DNA of 64,000 nt from Erwinia sp. 198 (GCF_003937915.1 NZ_RHUM01000002.1:422962-486961), one strand, 5' to 3'; positions 18,789 to 27,500 are shown, counted from the stretch's first letter. A program made the numbers and translations. Notes: a model not told the origin generated them from the sequence alone.

Positions 18789-20057
18789 TTATACAGATTC
18801 CGTTATAAAAGTTTGTGCTGAAAGCTTTTTTGCCATCTCCAGATGTCGGGTAAATAGCGTTTCGCCCTGCGTTTCGCCCGGCCAAAAGAATTCGATAATA
18901 CCTTCCCGGTTACGCCACGAGTCCAGCGGAAAAACCTGTTGGCCCTGTACGGCCATAACATTAAGATGCAGAATTTCTTCCGGCAACGAGACAGGCACGT
19001 TTATCTGCGTAAGCCTGCCCGTTTCCGCTTTCATAAAAGCGATTGCGGCAATACCTTTGGCGGAGTCGAGGCGAGAAGCGAAAATCATTTCAGGATTAAT
19101 ATAGGATGAGACATGGAGTTGATAAGGGTTATAGCCATAAACCTTTTCAACCAGACTCATAATGCTATCACCTCCTGTCCTGGCGGCAACTTCGATAATT
19201 TTAATCTCGCCCTTAGCGCTGACCTTGGCTTCGAAATGAGCAATACCGTACCTGATCCCTAACGTACGACAGGTGCTTTCAGCAAGTTCTATAAGATCGT
19301 GATGGGAGGTAAATCGGGAAGGTACTACATGCCCCAGCTCAACGAAATGCGGCGGCGCGCCCAGATATTTATCCGTCACGCCAATAACACGGTTAAAATC
19401 AGGCGTATTCAGGACTTCCACACTGACTTCAAACTCATATTCGATAAATTCTTCGACAATAAATAAACTTTCGTCGGCATTGGCTTCGCCATTAATGCTT
19501 TTGACATCGGCAATACTTTTTTTGAAAGCGTGCACCAGCTCTTCTTCTGAAGAAACTTTTATTACGCCCAGGCTGCCTGCCATCAGGCGTGGTTTAATAA
19601 TGGCCGGATAACCTGTCTGCGCAACGGCGCTACGTAGCTCGTCAAGTTTGGCAACCTGATAATATTTTGGCACCGGTAGACCCGCATTTTGCAAACATTC
19701 CCGCATGATAAATTTATCTCTGCATCTTTCGACAACGGAAAGATCGTTATGGGGCAATCCATAATGTTTAGCAACGAAGGCAGCGGTTACTACGGTAAAA
19801 TCATTGGTAGGAATAACTGCCCTTGGCGTTCTTCCGGTTACTTCCTCGTACCGGATAACTTCCTGTAAAACCTTCTCGTGATCGGAGATAGGTGCACAAA
19901 TATAGCCATCAAAATATTTAAGCGTATGAGAAAAAATAGTATTACTGACTGTAAAAACATCCATACCTTCAGAAGCGCGTAAAGCGCCGGCAAAGGCACG
20001 CTCGCGGAAAGGAACTTCTGCTCCTACCAGAAGGATATAATCGCCATGTCTGTTCAT
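18789..20057 (-). CDS. ATP-grasp carboxylate-amine ligase (BacD-like)
   Basis: 422 residues. ATP-grasp features: Lys115 in RCRDKFIMRECL, Lys155 in YPAIIKPRLMAGSLGV with the mobile glycine loop at about 160-164, the VEEFIEYEFEVSVE strand at about 201-214, and metal-ligand acids in HFEAKV (Glu276) and IIEVAARTGGDS (Glu289). This pattern fits the L-amino acid ligase group (BacD and similar), which activates an amino acid carboxylate as acyl phosphate and joins it to a second amine. The likely role is final coupling of a modified amino acid into a dipeptide-like product. Substrates are unknown. Confidence 0.85.
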   Translation of the reverse strand: MNRHGDYILLVGAEVPFRERAFAGALRASEGMDVFTVSNTIFSHTLKYFDGYICAPISDHEKVLQEVIRYEEVTGRTPRAVIPTNDFTVVTAAFVAKHYGLPHNDLSVVERCRDKFIMRECLQNAGLPVPKYYQVAKLDELRSAVAQTGYPAIIKPRLMAGSLGVIKVSSEEELVHAFKKSIADVKSINGEANADESLFIVEEFIEYEFEVSVEVLNTPDFNRVIGVTDKYLGAPPHFVELGHVVPSRFTSHHDLIELAESTCRTLGIRYGIAHFEAKVSAKGEIKIIEVAARTGGDSIMSLVEKVYGYNPYQLHVSSYINPEMIFASRLDSAKGIAAIAFMKAETGRLTQINVPVSLPEEILHLNVMAVQGQQVFPLDSWRNREGIIEFFWPGETQGETLFTRHLEMAKKLSAQTFITESV

Positions 20058-20179
20058 AAACTTCCCTCTAAATAATCTTATGTTTTACTGTCTGCCGCTG
20101 CATTTTTTACATACGTAACCTGCCCCCTTCATTAACAGCAGGCAGGATTAAGGGCAGCATAAGCCGAGCTGCGATCGAA

Positions 20180-20205
20180 AATCATTAGCCCTGAAGCTAA
20201 TGATT
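20180..20205 (-). terminator. Inverted repeat between aminotransferase and ligase genes
   Basis: A perfect 10-bp inverted repeat, AATCATTAGC / GCTAATGATT, with a six-base loop, followed on the minus strand by only two extra T. It lies in the 157-base gap after the aminotransferase gene and could be a partial terminator, an attenuator or an operator. Confidence 0.5.
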
Positions 20206-20214
20206 ATTATTGAA

Positions 20215-21399
20215 CTATTTTATTTTTTTTAGCGCCCTGGAAATTCGTATCACTGCTTCCCGTGCCGTTTCTGCGGTAAGCATGGAATAAGAGAGCCGCA
20301 GTGAGTTTTTTTGCGGATCCCGCGCGAAAAACACTTCCCCAGGTACGAACACGACATTTTCTTTGATACATTCCTGCAAAAGCTGCGAGGCATCGATATC
20401 CTCGACAAGGTGGCACCACAGGAACATTCCCCCATCAGGCGTATTCCACGTAATATCGCCGCCTGAGTATTCATGTAAGGATCCAATCAGGTAATCGCGT
20501 CGGTCTTTGTAGGTGGCTTTTAATATTTCCACTCTTTCATTGATTCTACCGGACTCAATATAATGGGCGGCGATGCTTTGATTCAAAGTAGAGGTATGCA
20601 GATCCAGTGCCTGCTTGGCGACAACTGTTGCCATGTGGAAATGTTCGGGGACGGCCAGCCACCCCAGCCGTAAGCCTGGTGAGAAGATTTTTGAGAAGCT
20701 GGACATATAGCAGACGTTGTGATTTTTACCGAACAGACTTTGCGCGACAGAAAATATTGAGGGAACGGGGTCACCGCTGAAGCGCAGATGCCCATAAGGA
20801 TCGTCTTCAATAATAACCACTCGGTACTGTTGCGACAGCTTAGCGATTTTTACTCGCTGTTCATAACTGATGGTATTCCCAGTAGGGTTGGCGAAGTTTG
20901 GCGTAAGGTAAACCATTTTCACCCCGCCTGTCGCCATCTCTTTTTCCAGCAGGGTCAGTTGAATACCTTCAGAATCATATTCCAGCTCAACTACCGTGGC
21001 GTCGGTATAGCCAAAAATTTGCAGCGCCGCCAGATAAGTTGGGCGTTCAACAAATACTTTGTCACCCTTTTCAAGGAAAACGCGACTTAAAAGATCGATA
21101 GCCTGTTGCGACCCGTTAGTAATAATAATGCTTTCCGCATCCACATTCAGATTATGCTCGCTGTTCCAGCGAGAAAGCTGCTCACGCAAGTGTTCCTCGC
21201 CTTCAGTGACGCTATACTGGAATAAACCTCTGTGCTCACGAGATAAAATATCTTTGAGAACGGTATCGATACCTTCGACATCGATAAGATCGGTGGCAGG
21301 AATGCCGCCTGCAAGCGATATAACACCGGGAATTTTGCTGAATTTCAGCAATTCTCTGACAGCAGAGGATTTGATACCAGCGGACTTTTTAGAAAGCAT
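20215..21399 (-). CDS. Fold-type I PLP aminotransferase (2-aminoadipate/LysN-like)
   Basis: 394 residues. PLP-binding features are complete: NGSQQAIDL (95-103), NFANPTGN (168-175), EDDPYGHLRF (Asp200, Tyr202), SFSKIFSPGLRLGW with the Schiff-base Lys237, and Arg in LRLSYS near the C-terminus that would bind the substrate carboxylate. It is closest in style to stand-alone MocR-domain-like aminotransferases such as LysN or AAT-IV multi-substrate enzymes. In the block it probably installs or removes an amino group on an oxidised 2-oxo acid intermediate. It has its own candidate promoter and lies after a terminator. Confidence 0.88.
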   Translation of the reverse strand: MLSKKSAGIKSSAVRELLKFSKIPGVISLAGGIPATDLIDVEGIDTVLKDILSREHRGLFQYSVTEGEEHLREQLSRWNSEHNLNVDAESIIITNGSQQAIDLLSRVFLEKGDKVFVERPTYLAALQIFGYTDATVVELEYDSEGIQLTLLEKEMATGGVKMVYLTPNFANPTGNTISYEQRVKIAKLSQQYRVVIIEDDPYGHLRFSGDPVPSIFSVAQSLFGKNHNVCYMSSFSKIFSPGLRLGWLAVPEHFHMATVVAKQALDLHTSTLNQSIAAHYIESGRINERVEILKATYKDRRDYLIGSLHEYSGGDITWNTPDGGMFLWCHLVEDIDASQLLQECIKENVVFVPGEVFFARDPQKNSLRLSYSMLTAETAREAVIRISRALKKIK

Positions 21400-21440
21400 T
21401 GCTCACTCCCAATGAAAATTATTTTTTTAATCGCCGTTTT

Positions 21441-21469
21441 ATCTTACTGTTAAAATTCTGTAACTACAA
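21441..21469 (-). promoter_or_regulatory. Candidate sigma-70 promoter of the aminotransferase unit
   Basis: Minus strand TTGTAG (-35, 21464-21469), 17-bp spacer, TAAGAT (-10, 21441-21446), 42 bases before the aminotransferase ATG. Confidence 0.55.
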
Positions 21470-21513
21470 TAATGTGTGAAGCCAAATTACGCTGTAATTA
21501 TTAATTTTTCCCA

Positions 21514-21552
21514 TGTAAAAAAGCCGCCCGCACCCAGCCTGGCGGCTTCTAT
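21514..21552 (-). terminator. Terminator ending the oxygenase operon
   Basis: AAGCCGCC / GGCGGCTT stem (21521-21528, 21541-21548) with TTTTTTAC after it on the minus strand. A T-run also follows on the plus strand, so it may be bidirectional. It lies between the 115-residue gene and the aminotransferase gene. Confidence 0.82.
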
Positions 21553-21589
21553 TTTTTTGCAACATAACCCGAGGAAATGGCTATCTGAA

Positions 21590-21937
21590 TCAGACCTTAT
21601 TTATAAATACAAGGTTTTTTGAGGTTAAAAATTGCGTATAGATTTTTAACTTCTCTTGATCGAGGACGGTATAGTTGAAAATTTTAGTTTCTTCCGAGAT
21701 TCTGGTAAGAATCCCTGCTAATCCCAGTAATATGTTGTCCCACTTATCTTCCTCAAGTGAAATAACAATATTTTCACTGTCGGCTACAGCGTCATGTAGG
21801 CTGGAGCCGATGGCAACAAAGGGAGAAGTATCCGCTTCTTCCGGATAGTAACCTTTCACTACGCAAGCGTTATCGGTCAGCGCCGCATCGATTTTACTCA
21901 GATTGACGACTGAATCACTGATGATAAGATTTTTCAT
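21590..21937 (-). CDS. Unrecognised 115-residue protein of the biosynthetic block
   Basis: 115 residues; I do not recognise a family. There is no signal peptide or membrane helix. The sequence looks like a small alpha/beta domain with an acidic character (ADSENIVISLEEDKWDNILLGLAGILTRISEETKIF) and no obvious metal or cofactor motif; a GSSLHDAV segment is unlike the DSL motif of a carrier protein. It starts four bases after the stop of the preceding oxygenase gene, so it is translated from the same operon. It may be a partner or chaperone for one of the oxygenases, or an immunity factor; both are guesses. Confidence 0.75.
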   Translation of the reverse strand: MKNLIISDSVVNLSKIDAALTDNACVVKGYYPEEADTSPFVAIGSSLHDAVADSENIVISLEEDKWDNILLGLAGILTRISEETKIFNYTVLDQEKLKIYTQFLTSKNLVFINKV

Positions 21938-21941
21938 AATA

Positions 21942-22925
21942 TTAATAAGTTAACCCAAGGTATCTTTTTGATTCGTCTGCCGCGTGATGGCGGGCCATGT
22001 TTGCACTACCGTACAAGCGCACCATCCAGCGATCCAGCCCGTTATATCGGGCTACAAATTTCTGTCGGGAATGCAGGGTACGCTGATTTTTAAACAGCAA
22101 CATATCGCCCGGTGGAAGCTGAAGGCGGTGATAATGCTTAACCTTCTTGGTGGCTTCCATAAAAATGTTTAAGCTGACCAGCGCAGGATAGTCAACAGGA
22201 ATAACCGTATCCATATCTGTCCTGTTGTAGTACATCCCGTCTTTGATGCCAAGGATAGCTAGCGGCCCTTTCAACTCATCGCCATTAAATGACGATGGCA
22301 TCCGAAAGTAGTATTTTTTCTCACACAGCTCGTCAATAACGCGTTGTTCAAGCTGTTGCAACACCTCATCCAGCTCTACGACTTCTGTAAAGACGTCCGG
22401 ATCCGGGCGTATACCGTAGAAAGATAAAATTTCCGGCGAACCTGATACATTATTGGTTTCCTCTGGAATTATTGGCAGGATCGGATTTGAAACATGCATA
22501 TCCAACGTTAATGCGCTGCCGTGAGAGCTGACTCTTTTTGCCCTTTTTCGCGTCGGCACCACGTGACGGAACAGGAGCCCTTTGTTCTCACGCAGATAAG
22601 ATATCGGGAAAATACCGCAGGCTGCGAAAACAGCAAACTGCATGACGCTGGCTATCGGCAGATCGGCGTTATCGACATAGCCGGTATAAGGTGTCTCTTT
22701 AACGTTATAGTCAAAAGGCAGACCGTTGACGCGCAGAATATTTCTTTCACCGGGCATAAAACCAGTCAGAGCGGCGAACGTCTCCGGGCTAAGGATATTT
22801 TTAACTTGTTCTTTCAGACTTGAGAGCGAGGAAAAAAGTGTCTCATCATCAAACTCTTTAAAACTTTCAGCCAGTCTTTTCAGGCCCTGCTGTTCTTCCC
22901 ATGAAATCCATACGGTTTCGATCAC
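21942..22925 (-). CDS. Clavaminate synthase-like oxygenase-fold protein with altered iron site
   Basis: 327 residues when started at the GTG at 22925, which follows GGAG at good spacing. A longer open frame to 23111 overlaps the SDR gene by 140 bases and was rejected. The C-terminus has the CAS-like/TauD signature: PGDMLLFKNQRTLHSRQKFVARYNGLDRWMVRL, giving distal His285 and 2-oxoglutarate-binding Arg299. The proximal motif, normally H-x-D/E, reads LDMHVSNP: His144-Val-Ser146. An aliphatic or small residue at this spot is typical of Fe/2OG halogenases (Ala or Gly), but Ser is unusual. It could be a halogenase-like or otherwise altered enzyme, or a non-catalytic subunit. Confidence 0.8.
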   Translation of the reverse strand: MIETVWISWEEQQGLKRLAESFKEFDDETLFSSLSSLKEQVKNILSPETFAALTGFMPGERNILRVNGLPFDYNVKETPYTGYVDNADLPIASVMQFAVFAACGIFPISYLRENKGLLFRHVVPTRKRAKRVSSHGSALTLDMHVSNPILPIIPEETNNVSGSPEILSFYGIRPDPDVFTEVVELDEVLQQLEQRVIDELCEKKYYFRMPSSFNGDELKGPLAILGIKDGMYYNRTDMDTVIPVDYPALVSLNIFMEATKKVKHYHRLQLPPGDMLLFKNQRTLHSRQKFVARYNGLDRWMVRLYGSANMARHHAADESKRYLGLTY

Positions 22926-22971
22926 TGATATTCTCCAGTAATTATTTAACGCAGCTGTTAACAGACCGCTA

Positions 22972-23703
22972 TTACAAATCTTTGCCGCAGGTCCATCCGC
23001 CATCAATAACAAAATTCGCGCCGTTGATAAATTGCGAATTTCTGTCGCAGAGCAGATTAACCACGGCGGCAATATCCTGTGGTTCACCTGTTCGGGTTGA
23101 ATACATTCCACTGTATATTTTTTTCATGGTGGCTTCTTCATGAAAATAGTGTTCAGTCATTCCCGTACGGGTAATAGCCGGTGATACTGAGTTACACCTT
23201 ATACCTTGACGACCAAACTCCAGAGCGAACTGCTTTGTCAGGCCAATTAAAGCATGTTTAGACGAGACATAGGCGGTTCTGTCAGGTTCAGCCAGAATCC
23301 CGCTTACAGAAGCAATGTTAACAATACTTCCCTCTTTCTTTTGTGCGATCAGCTTTCTGCAAAAGTTTCTCGAAATTAGAAAAGGCGCGGTGGTATTGAT
23401 TGCATACACAGCCGACCAGTTTTCAAGACTCAAGTCCAGCAAGGGTACGATCTCCCTGATACCGGCAGCGTTGATCAGAAGGTTGTATTCTCCGAACGGT
23501 AAGTCATTGAATGAATTTTCATTCAGAGCGTTCAGGTCCATCAAATCCGTTCTGATAAATTTAAAGCCATCACGAGCTATATCGTTCTCAAGATCCAGTC
23601 CGACTACCTGATAGTTCCTCTCGAGCAGGGAGTAAACGATTTCTTTGCCAATACCGCCATTACTTCCGGTAACAATGGCTATATTTTCATTCAATGCCTT
23701 CAC
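22972..23703 (-). CDS. Short-chain dehydrogenase/reductase
   Basis: 243 residues, classical SDR. TGSNGGIG cofactor loop at 12-19, NAAG at about 78-81, catalytic Ser in NIASVSG (132/134), Tyr145-x3-Lys149 in AYVSSKHA, and a C-terminal FVIDGGWT. Asp37 after the second strand (VVGLDLEN) suggests NAD preference. Probably oxidises an alcohol made by one of the oxygenases to a ketone, or the reverse; BacC plays such a role in bacilysin. Overlaps the upstream oxygenase gene by 17 bases, so translation is coupled. Confidence 0.9.
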   Translation of the reverse strand: MKALNENIAIVTGSNGGIGKEIVYSLLERNYQVVGLDLENDIARDGFKFIRTDLMDLNALNENSFNDLPFGEYNLLINAAGIREIVPLLDLSLENWSAVYAINTTAPFLISRNFCRKLIAQKKEGSIVNIASVSGILAEPDRTAYVSSKHALIGLTKQFALEFGRQGIRCNSVSPAITRTGMTEHYFHEEATMKKIYSGMYSTRTGEPQDIAAVVNLLCDRNSQFINGANFVIDGGWTCGKDL

Positions 23704-24412
23704 CCGTTTCCCTTTTTTGGAAAGTTACCAGGATGATATCCCTGTGCAAAAATGCATTATCGTCATATTCCTCTGGCACACTCATTGGCGTAACCGCATG
23801 AAAACAGCGATGATTAACCACTAACGTATCAAAGGTTTTTTTCATCCTTAATACACGGTCAATCCTCTTAGGATGCTTAGCTATTATGCTTTCTCCGCCG
23901 ACAAGATCTTCCGAAACATCCACCAGATGCATAAAGACGACGTCCTCATCATCTTTGTGTAGCCATGCAGGCGAACTGTACGCCGGTTCTTTTCCCGCGT
24001 TATAGCGAAACAGATGTACACCAATCATTAACTCTTCAACGGGCGGCATGTCTTCGATATTTTTTACAATATCGATATCTGTTTTCACTATCTTATTGAA
24101 CAGCGCTGTTTTCAGGATTTCCACACTGATATTTTGATAGTCTCTGACCACGCCACCTGTTACGGGATTATATCTTTTAGTTTGCTGATAAGGTTCAAAC
24201 TTTCCATAGATTACCTCGTTATTATGCCAGGCAACCTGAATATAATTTCTTAATCGATTTCCTTCAGAATAGGTATCCAAAGGCATATCGGCAAAGTTAG
24301 CCTTTAAAAATTTAAGCTCATCATCAGCAATGGTAAAATCCGTGAAGTTTTTAAGATTAAACTTAGCGTAACCCTGCCCTTGTAAATCCTGAACAATATT
24401 ATCTATTTCCAT
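23687..24412 (-). CDS. Fe(II)/2-oxoglutarate dioxygenase, L-isoleucine dioxygenase-like
   Basis: 241 residues. It fits the 2OG-Fe dioxygenase family typified by L-isoleucine 4-hydroxylase (IDO): a GVHLFRYNAG strand, the iron-binding His152-x-Asp154 in AWLHKDDEDVVF, GGES(I), and distal His205 in HRCFHAVTP; Arg224 in HRDIILVTF is a candidate 2-oxoglutarate ligand. Family members hydroxylate free aliphatic amino acids. Here it probably hydroxylates the amino acid precursor. Four bases separate it from the upstream oxygenase gene, and it overlaps the SDR gene. Confidence 0.85.
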   Translation of the reverse strand: MEIDNIVQDLQGQGYAKFNLKNFTDFTIADDELKFLKANFADMPLDTYSEGNRLRNYIQVAWHNNEVIYGKFEPYQQTKRYNPVTGGVVRDYQNISVEILKTALFNKIVKTDIDIVKNIEDMPPVEELMIGVHLFRYNAGKEPAYSSPAWLHKDDEDVVFMHLVDVSEDLVGGESIIAKHPKRIDRVLRMKKTFDTLVVNHRCFHAVTPMSVPEEYDDNAFLHRDIILVTFQKRETGEGIE

Positions 24413-24416
24413 TTTT

Positions 24417-25247
24417 TTACGTCCACCAGACCACTTTATTATCGATATAACCGATAAAGCGACCGGAGCTGATCCTCTCGTTCTCTACCGAACTGGTCAC
24501 GCCATGGAGATAGGAAGCATTGAGAAAATAAAGATCGCCAGGTTTTAAACGCACTGTGAAACTTTCAAAGCTATCAGCGAACGCCAATGGATAAGGATAA
24601 CCCGTGTCCAGAACATCAAATTCTTTACGGATATTGTCATCCGGCCTACAGTTCCACACCTTCAGCTCCCCGCCGTTAGCAGCATCGCAAACGCACAGAT
24701 TGGAAGAAATAACGTTTTTAGCCGCTGCAATTTCATAACCGTCTTGCTCAGCAAATTTTAACTGGGCGCTGTCATCATGTGGCCACAACGACATATTACC
24801 GTTGTCCAGCCATCGTCTGGTGGTGGCAAAATTGGCATTATGGCTTTTAAACGCCGATGGTCGATAAGAAATTTTTTCCTGAGAAAAGAAATTTTCCAGC
24901 TGTTTATCCAGATAAAGCGTTCTCACTACATCATCAGACATACCCTGATATAGATTCAGGACGTCCGCATCCGATTCCACGGTGGCATTGATGTATTCCA
25001 TCCCGGTTTTATGGAATTGCGAAGAACCTATCTGTTCTGTTTTCACAAAGCCGTCATCCGGGCGGTGATTACCTTTTATCCGCATGATTTCATAAAAATT
25101 AATTTTTATTTTTTCACAGACCGCCGGGTCTACCGCATTACGAATGATATAAAGCACTCTGCCATCGGCATTTCCTTCCAGGATGATTTTTGAGATTTTA
25201 TATAAGTCCAGGTCTTCGATAACGTCTTCATAGTATTGGAATGGCAT
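24417..25247 (-). CDS. Fe(II)/2-oxoglutarate-dependent oxygenase, first gene of the operon
   Basis: 276 residues. Double-stranded beta-helix oxygenase pattern: His157-x-Asp159 in SLWPHDDSAQL, distal His248 in FLNASYLHGVTS after the KPGDLYF turn, and Arg263 in SSGRFIGYI as likely 2-oxoglutarate ligand. It resembles phytanoyl-CoA dioxygenase / small-molecule hydroxylase types rather than the other two oxygenases in the block, so it is not a recent duplicate. The substrate is unknown but is likely a free amino acid given its neighbours. First gene after the AT-rich promoter region. Confidence 0.82.
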   Translation of the reverse strand: MPFQYYEDVIEDLDLYKISKIILEGNADGRVLYIIRNAVDPAVCEKIKINFYEIMRIKGNHRPDDGFVKTEQIGSSQFHKTGMEYINATVESDADVLNLYQGMSDDVVRTLYLDKQLENFFSQEKISYRPSAFKSHNANFATTRRWLDNGNMSLWPHDDSAQLKFAEQDGYEIAAAKNVISSNLCVCDAANGGELKVWNCRPDDNIRKEFDVLDTGYPYPLAFADSFESFTVRLKPGDLYFLNASYLHGVTSSVENERISSGRFIGYIDNKVVWWT

Positions 25248-25906
25248 ACACCCTCACAAAAGTTATTATTGTTATTTCCCTGATACAAAATAATAAATCA
25301 ATTGTTACAATGTGGTTATGTTTTAACACCTGTTTTTTTTAACGTCAACATTATTACTCATTGAGCATTGTTTTCGGCAGCCAAATTCCATTTTTGTTTT
25401 AAGCGTGAAAGTTTTCTCTGTGGATAATAAACTTTAGTGATAATTATTTCGCGAGCGTTGTGAATGATTACTCCTGATAAATTAGTCGCTACTATCCGTT
25501 GGTTTGTGGCTTCGCTCTGGCATTAAATGCTGCGCCCGGGAGAATAGCGGCGTACAGAGTGGCTACAGTCTGTCGGAAAACACGGCTAATTTAAGGCAAT
25601 TTCTCGGCGCTTTTTTTTTCAGAATCGGAATAATCGCTTAAGTTTTTTGCTACCTTTTTGCTACCGGGTCGTCTGGTGAGACTACGCCGCCTGTTAAAAT
25701 TGCGGCGGCGGACGGAGACAAGGTGGTGACTTCAGCCACGCGTCCCAGTATTGTATCCATTGAGGGCTTTGCCGCCCGTCTGCCGAACCAATACTAAAAG
25801 AAACAGAGCGGTTCCCGCTTTGTTTCATCAGTATAGATGTGCACAGATGCACCGCGGGTGACGGCCTGACCTTTCATCCGTGGTTTTTAAACACAAGGAA
25901 ATCCCC
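25248..25906. other. Intergenic region between the biosynthetic block and pykA
   Basis: About 660 bases. The first 200 are very AT-rich and must drive the oxygenase operon leftwards; candidates are TTGACG (25343-25348) with TAAAAC (25320-25325) at 17-bp spacing. From 25690 on the composition returns to that of core DNA and should hold the pykA promoter; a GCCGC / GCGGC hairpin is at about 25686-25710. A 39-codon open stretch ends at 25797, but it has no start codon and I do not recognise it. Confidence 0.5.
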
Positions 25907-27349
25907 ATGACTCGACGTTTAAGAAGAACCAAGATCGTTACCACCCTGGGTCCGGCTACCGATCGCGACAATAATCTCGAAAAAATTATCGCAGCCGGAG
26001 CCAACGTGGTTCGACTTAACTTCTCACACGGGACGCCAGAAGATCATATGCAGCGCGCCAGCAACGTGCGCGCAATTGCGGCAAAGCTGGGCCGTCATGT
26101 GGCCATTCTGGGCGATCTTCAGGGCCCTAAAATTCGCGTATCCACCTTTAAAGAAGGCAAAGTCTTTCTTAACCAGGGCGACCGCTTTTTGCTGGATGCC
26201 AGCCTGAGTAAAGGCGAAGGCGATAAAGAGAAGGTGGGCATCGACTATAAAGGGCTACCGGCCGACGTTGTGCCGGGCGATATCCTGCTGCTGGACGACG
26301 GCCGCGTACAGTTGAAGGTGCTGGAAGTTCAGGGGATGAAAGTCTTTACCGAAGTCACCGTTGGCGGCCCGCTTTCCAATAATAAAGGCATCAATAAGCT
26401 GGGCGGCGGGCTGTCTGCCGACGCGCTGACGGAAAAAGATAAAGCGGACATTATCACCGCAGCCAAAATTGACGTGGATTATCTGGCCGTCTCCTTCCCA
26501 CGCTGCGGCGAAGATCTGAATTACGCTCGCCGTCTGGCTCGCGAAGCAGGCTGCGAGGCGAAAATCGTTTCTAAAGTCGAACGTGCGGAAGCCGTAGCGT
26601 CGCAGGAAGCCATGGATGACATTATCCTGGCGTCGGACGTGGTGATGGTCGCCAGGGGCGATTTGGGCGTTGAAATTGGCGATCCGGAACTGGTTGGCAT
26701 CCAGAAAGCGCTAATCCGCCGTGCCCGCCAGCTGAACCGTTCGGTTATCACCGCAACCCAGATGATGGAATCGATGATCACCAATCCTATGCCGACGCGT
26801 GCTGAAGTTATGGACGTGGCAAATGCCGTGCTGGACGGAACCGATGCCGTTATGCTGTCGGCGGAAACCGCAGCGGGCCAGTATCCGGCGGAAACCGTAA
26901 CCGCCATGGCTAAGGTCTGCCTTGGCGCGGAAAAAATCCCGAGTATCAACGTCTCCAAGCACCGTCTGGACGTGCAGTTCGACAATATCGAAGAGGCCAT
27001 CGCCATGTCCGCGATGTACGCCGCCAACCATCTTCAGGGCGTCACCGCGATTATCACCATGACGGAATCCGGCCGCACCGCGCTGATGACCTCGCGCATC
27101 ACTTCCGGCCTGCCGATTTTTGCGATGTCGCGTCATGAGCACACGCTAAACCTTACCGCGCTGTATCGCGGCGTGACCCCGGTCTATTTCGACAGCAATA
27201 ACGATGGCGTGGTAGCGGCGCATGATGCAATTAATCTGCTGCGCGACAAAGGTTTCCTGATGTCTGGCGATCTGGTCATCGTCACCCAGGGCGACGTTAT
27301 GAGCACCACCGGCACCACCAATACCAGCCGCGTGCTGCGGGTAGAATAA
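25907..27349 (+). CDS. pykA: Pyruvate kinase II
   Basis: 480 residues from the ATG at 25907 ([19 protein letters not shown]), preceded by AAGGA; E. coli PykA also has 480. Active-site pieces: [23 protein letters not shown] with the catalytic Lys region, and [12 protein letters not shown]. Converts phosphoenolpyruvate and ADP to pyruvate and ATP. In E. coli hexR lies upstream; here it is replaced by the foreign block. Confidence 0.97.
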   Translation: MTRRLRRTKIVTTLGPATDRDNNLEKIIAAGANVVRLNFSHGTPEDHMQRASNVRAIAAKLGRHVAILGDLQGPKIRVSTFKEGKVFLNQGDRFLLDASLSKGEGDKEKVGIDYKGLPADVVPGDILLLDDGRVQLKVLEVQGMKVFTEVTVGGPLSNNKGINKLGGGLSADALTEKDKADIITAAKIDVDYLAVSFPRCGEDLNYARRLAREAGCEAKIVSKVERAEAVASQEAMDDIILASDVVMVARGDLGVEIGDPELVGIQKALIRRARQLNRSVITATQMMESMITNPMPTRAEVMDVANAVLDGTDAVMLSAETAAGQYPAETVTAMAKVCLGAEKIPSINVSKHRLDVQFDNIEEAIAMSAMYAANHLQGVTAIITMTESGRTALMTSRITSGLPIFAMSRHEHTLNLTALYRGVTPVYFDSNNDGVVAAHDAINLLRDKGFLMSGDLVIVTQGDVMSTTGTTNTSRVLRVE

Positions 27350-27359
27350 CGCTTACGGT

Positions 27360-27388
27360 TATCGGGCCTTCGCGCCCGATAGCTTTTT
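27360..27388 (+). terminator. Terminator after pykA
   Basis: ATCGGGC / GCCCGAT hairpin with a CTTCGC loop followed by AGCTTTTT, eleven bases after the pykA stop. Confidence 0.85.
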
Positions 27389-27500
27389 CCACCCTGCTGT
27401 TCCCTTTTCCGCTATTTTTTCAGCACCTTTTTATTCGCCCGTCATACAACGCCCGTATGCTGTCGCGATTTAGATCCTGTTTACTCTGGAAGGAGCCTTA

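Noticed and set aside
22926..23111. N-terminal extension of the clavaminate synthase-like gene
   Set aside because: It would overlap the SDR gene by 140 bases; a GTG with a good ribosome binding site at 22925 fits the family start.
25660..25797. Short open frame before pykA ending SIEGFAARLPNQY
   Set aside because: No start codon or ribosome binding site and no family recognised.
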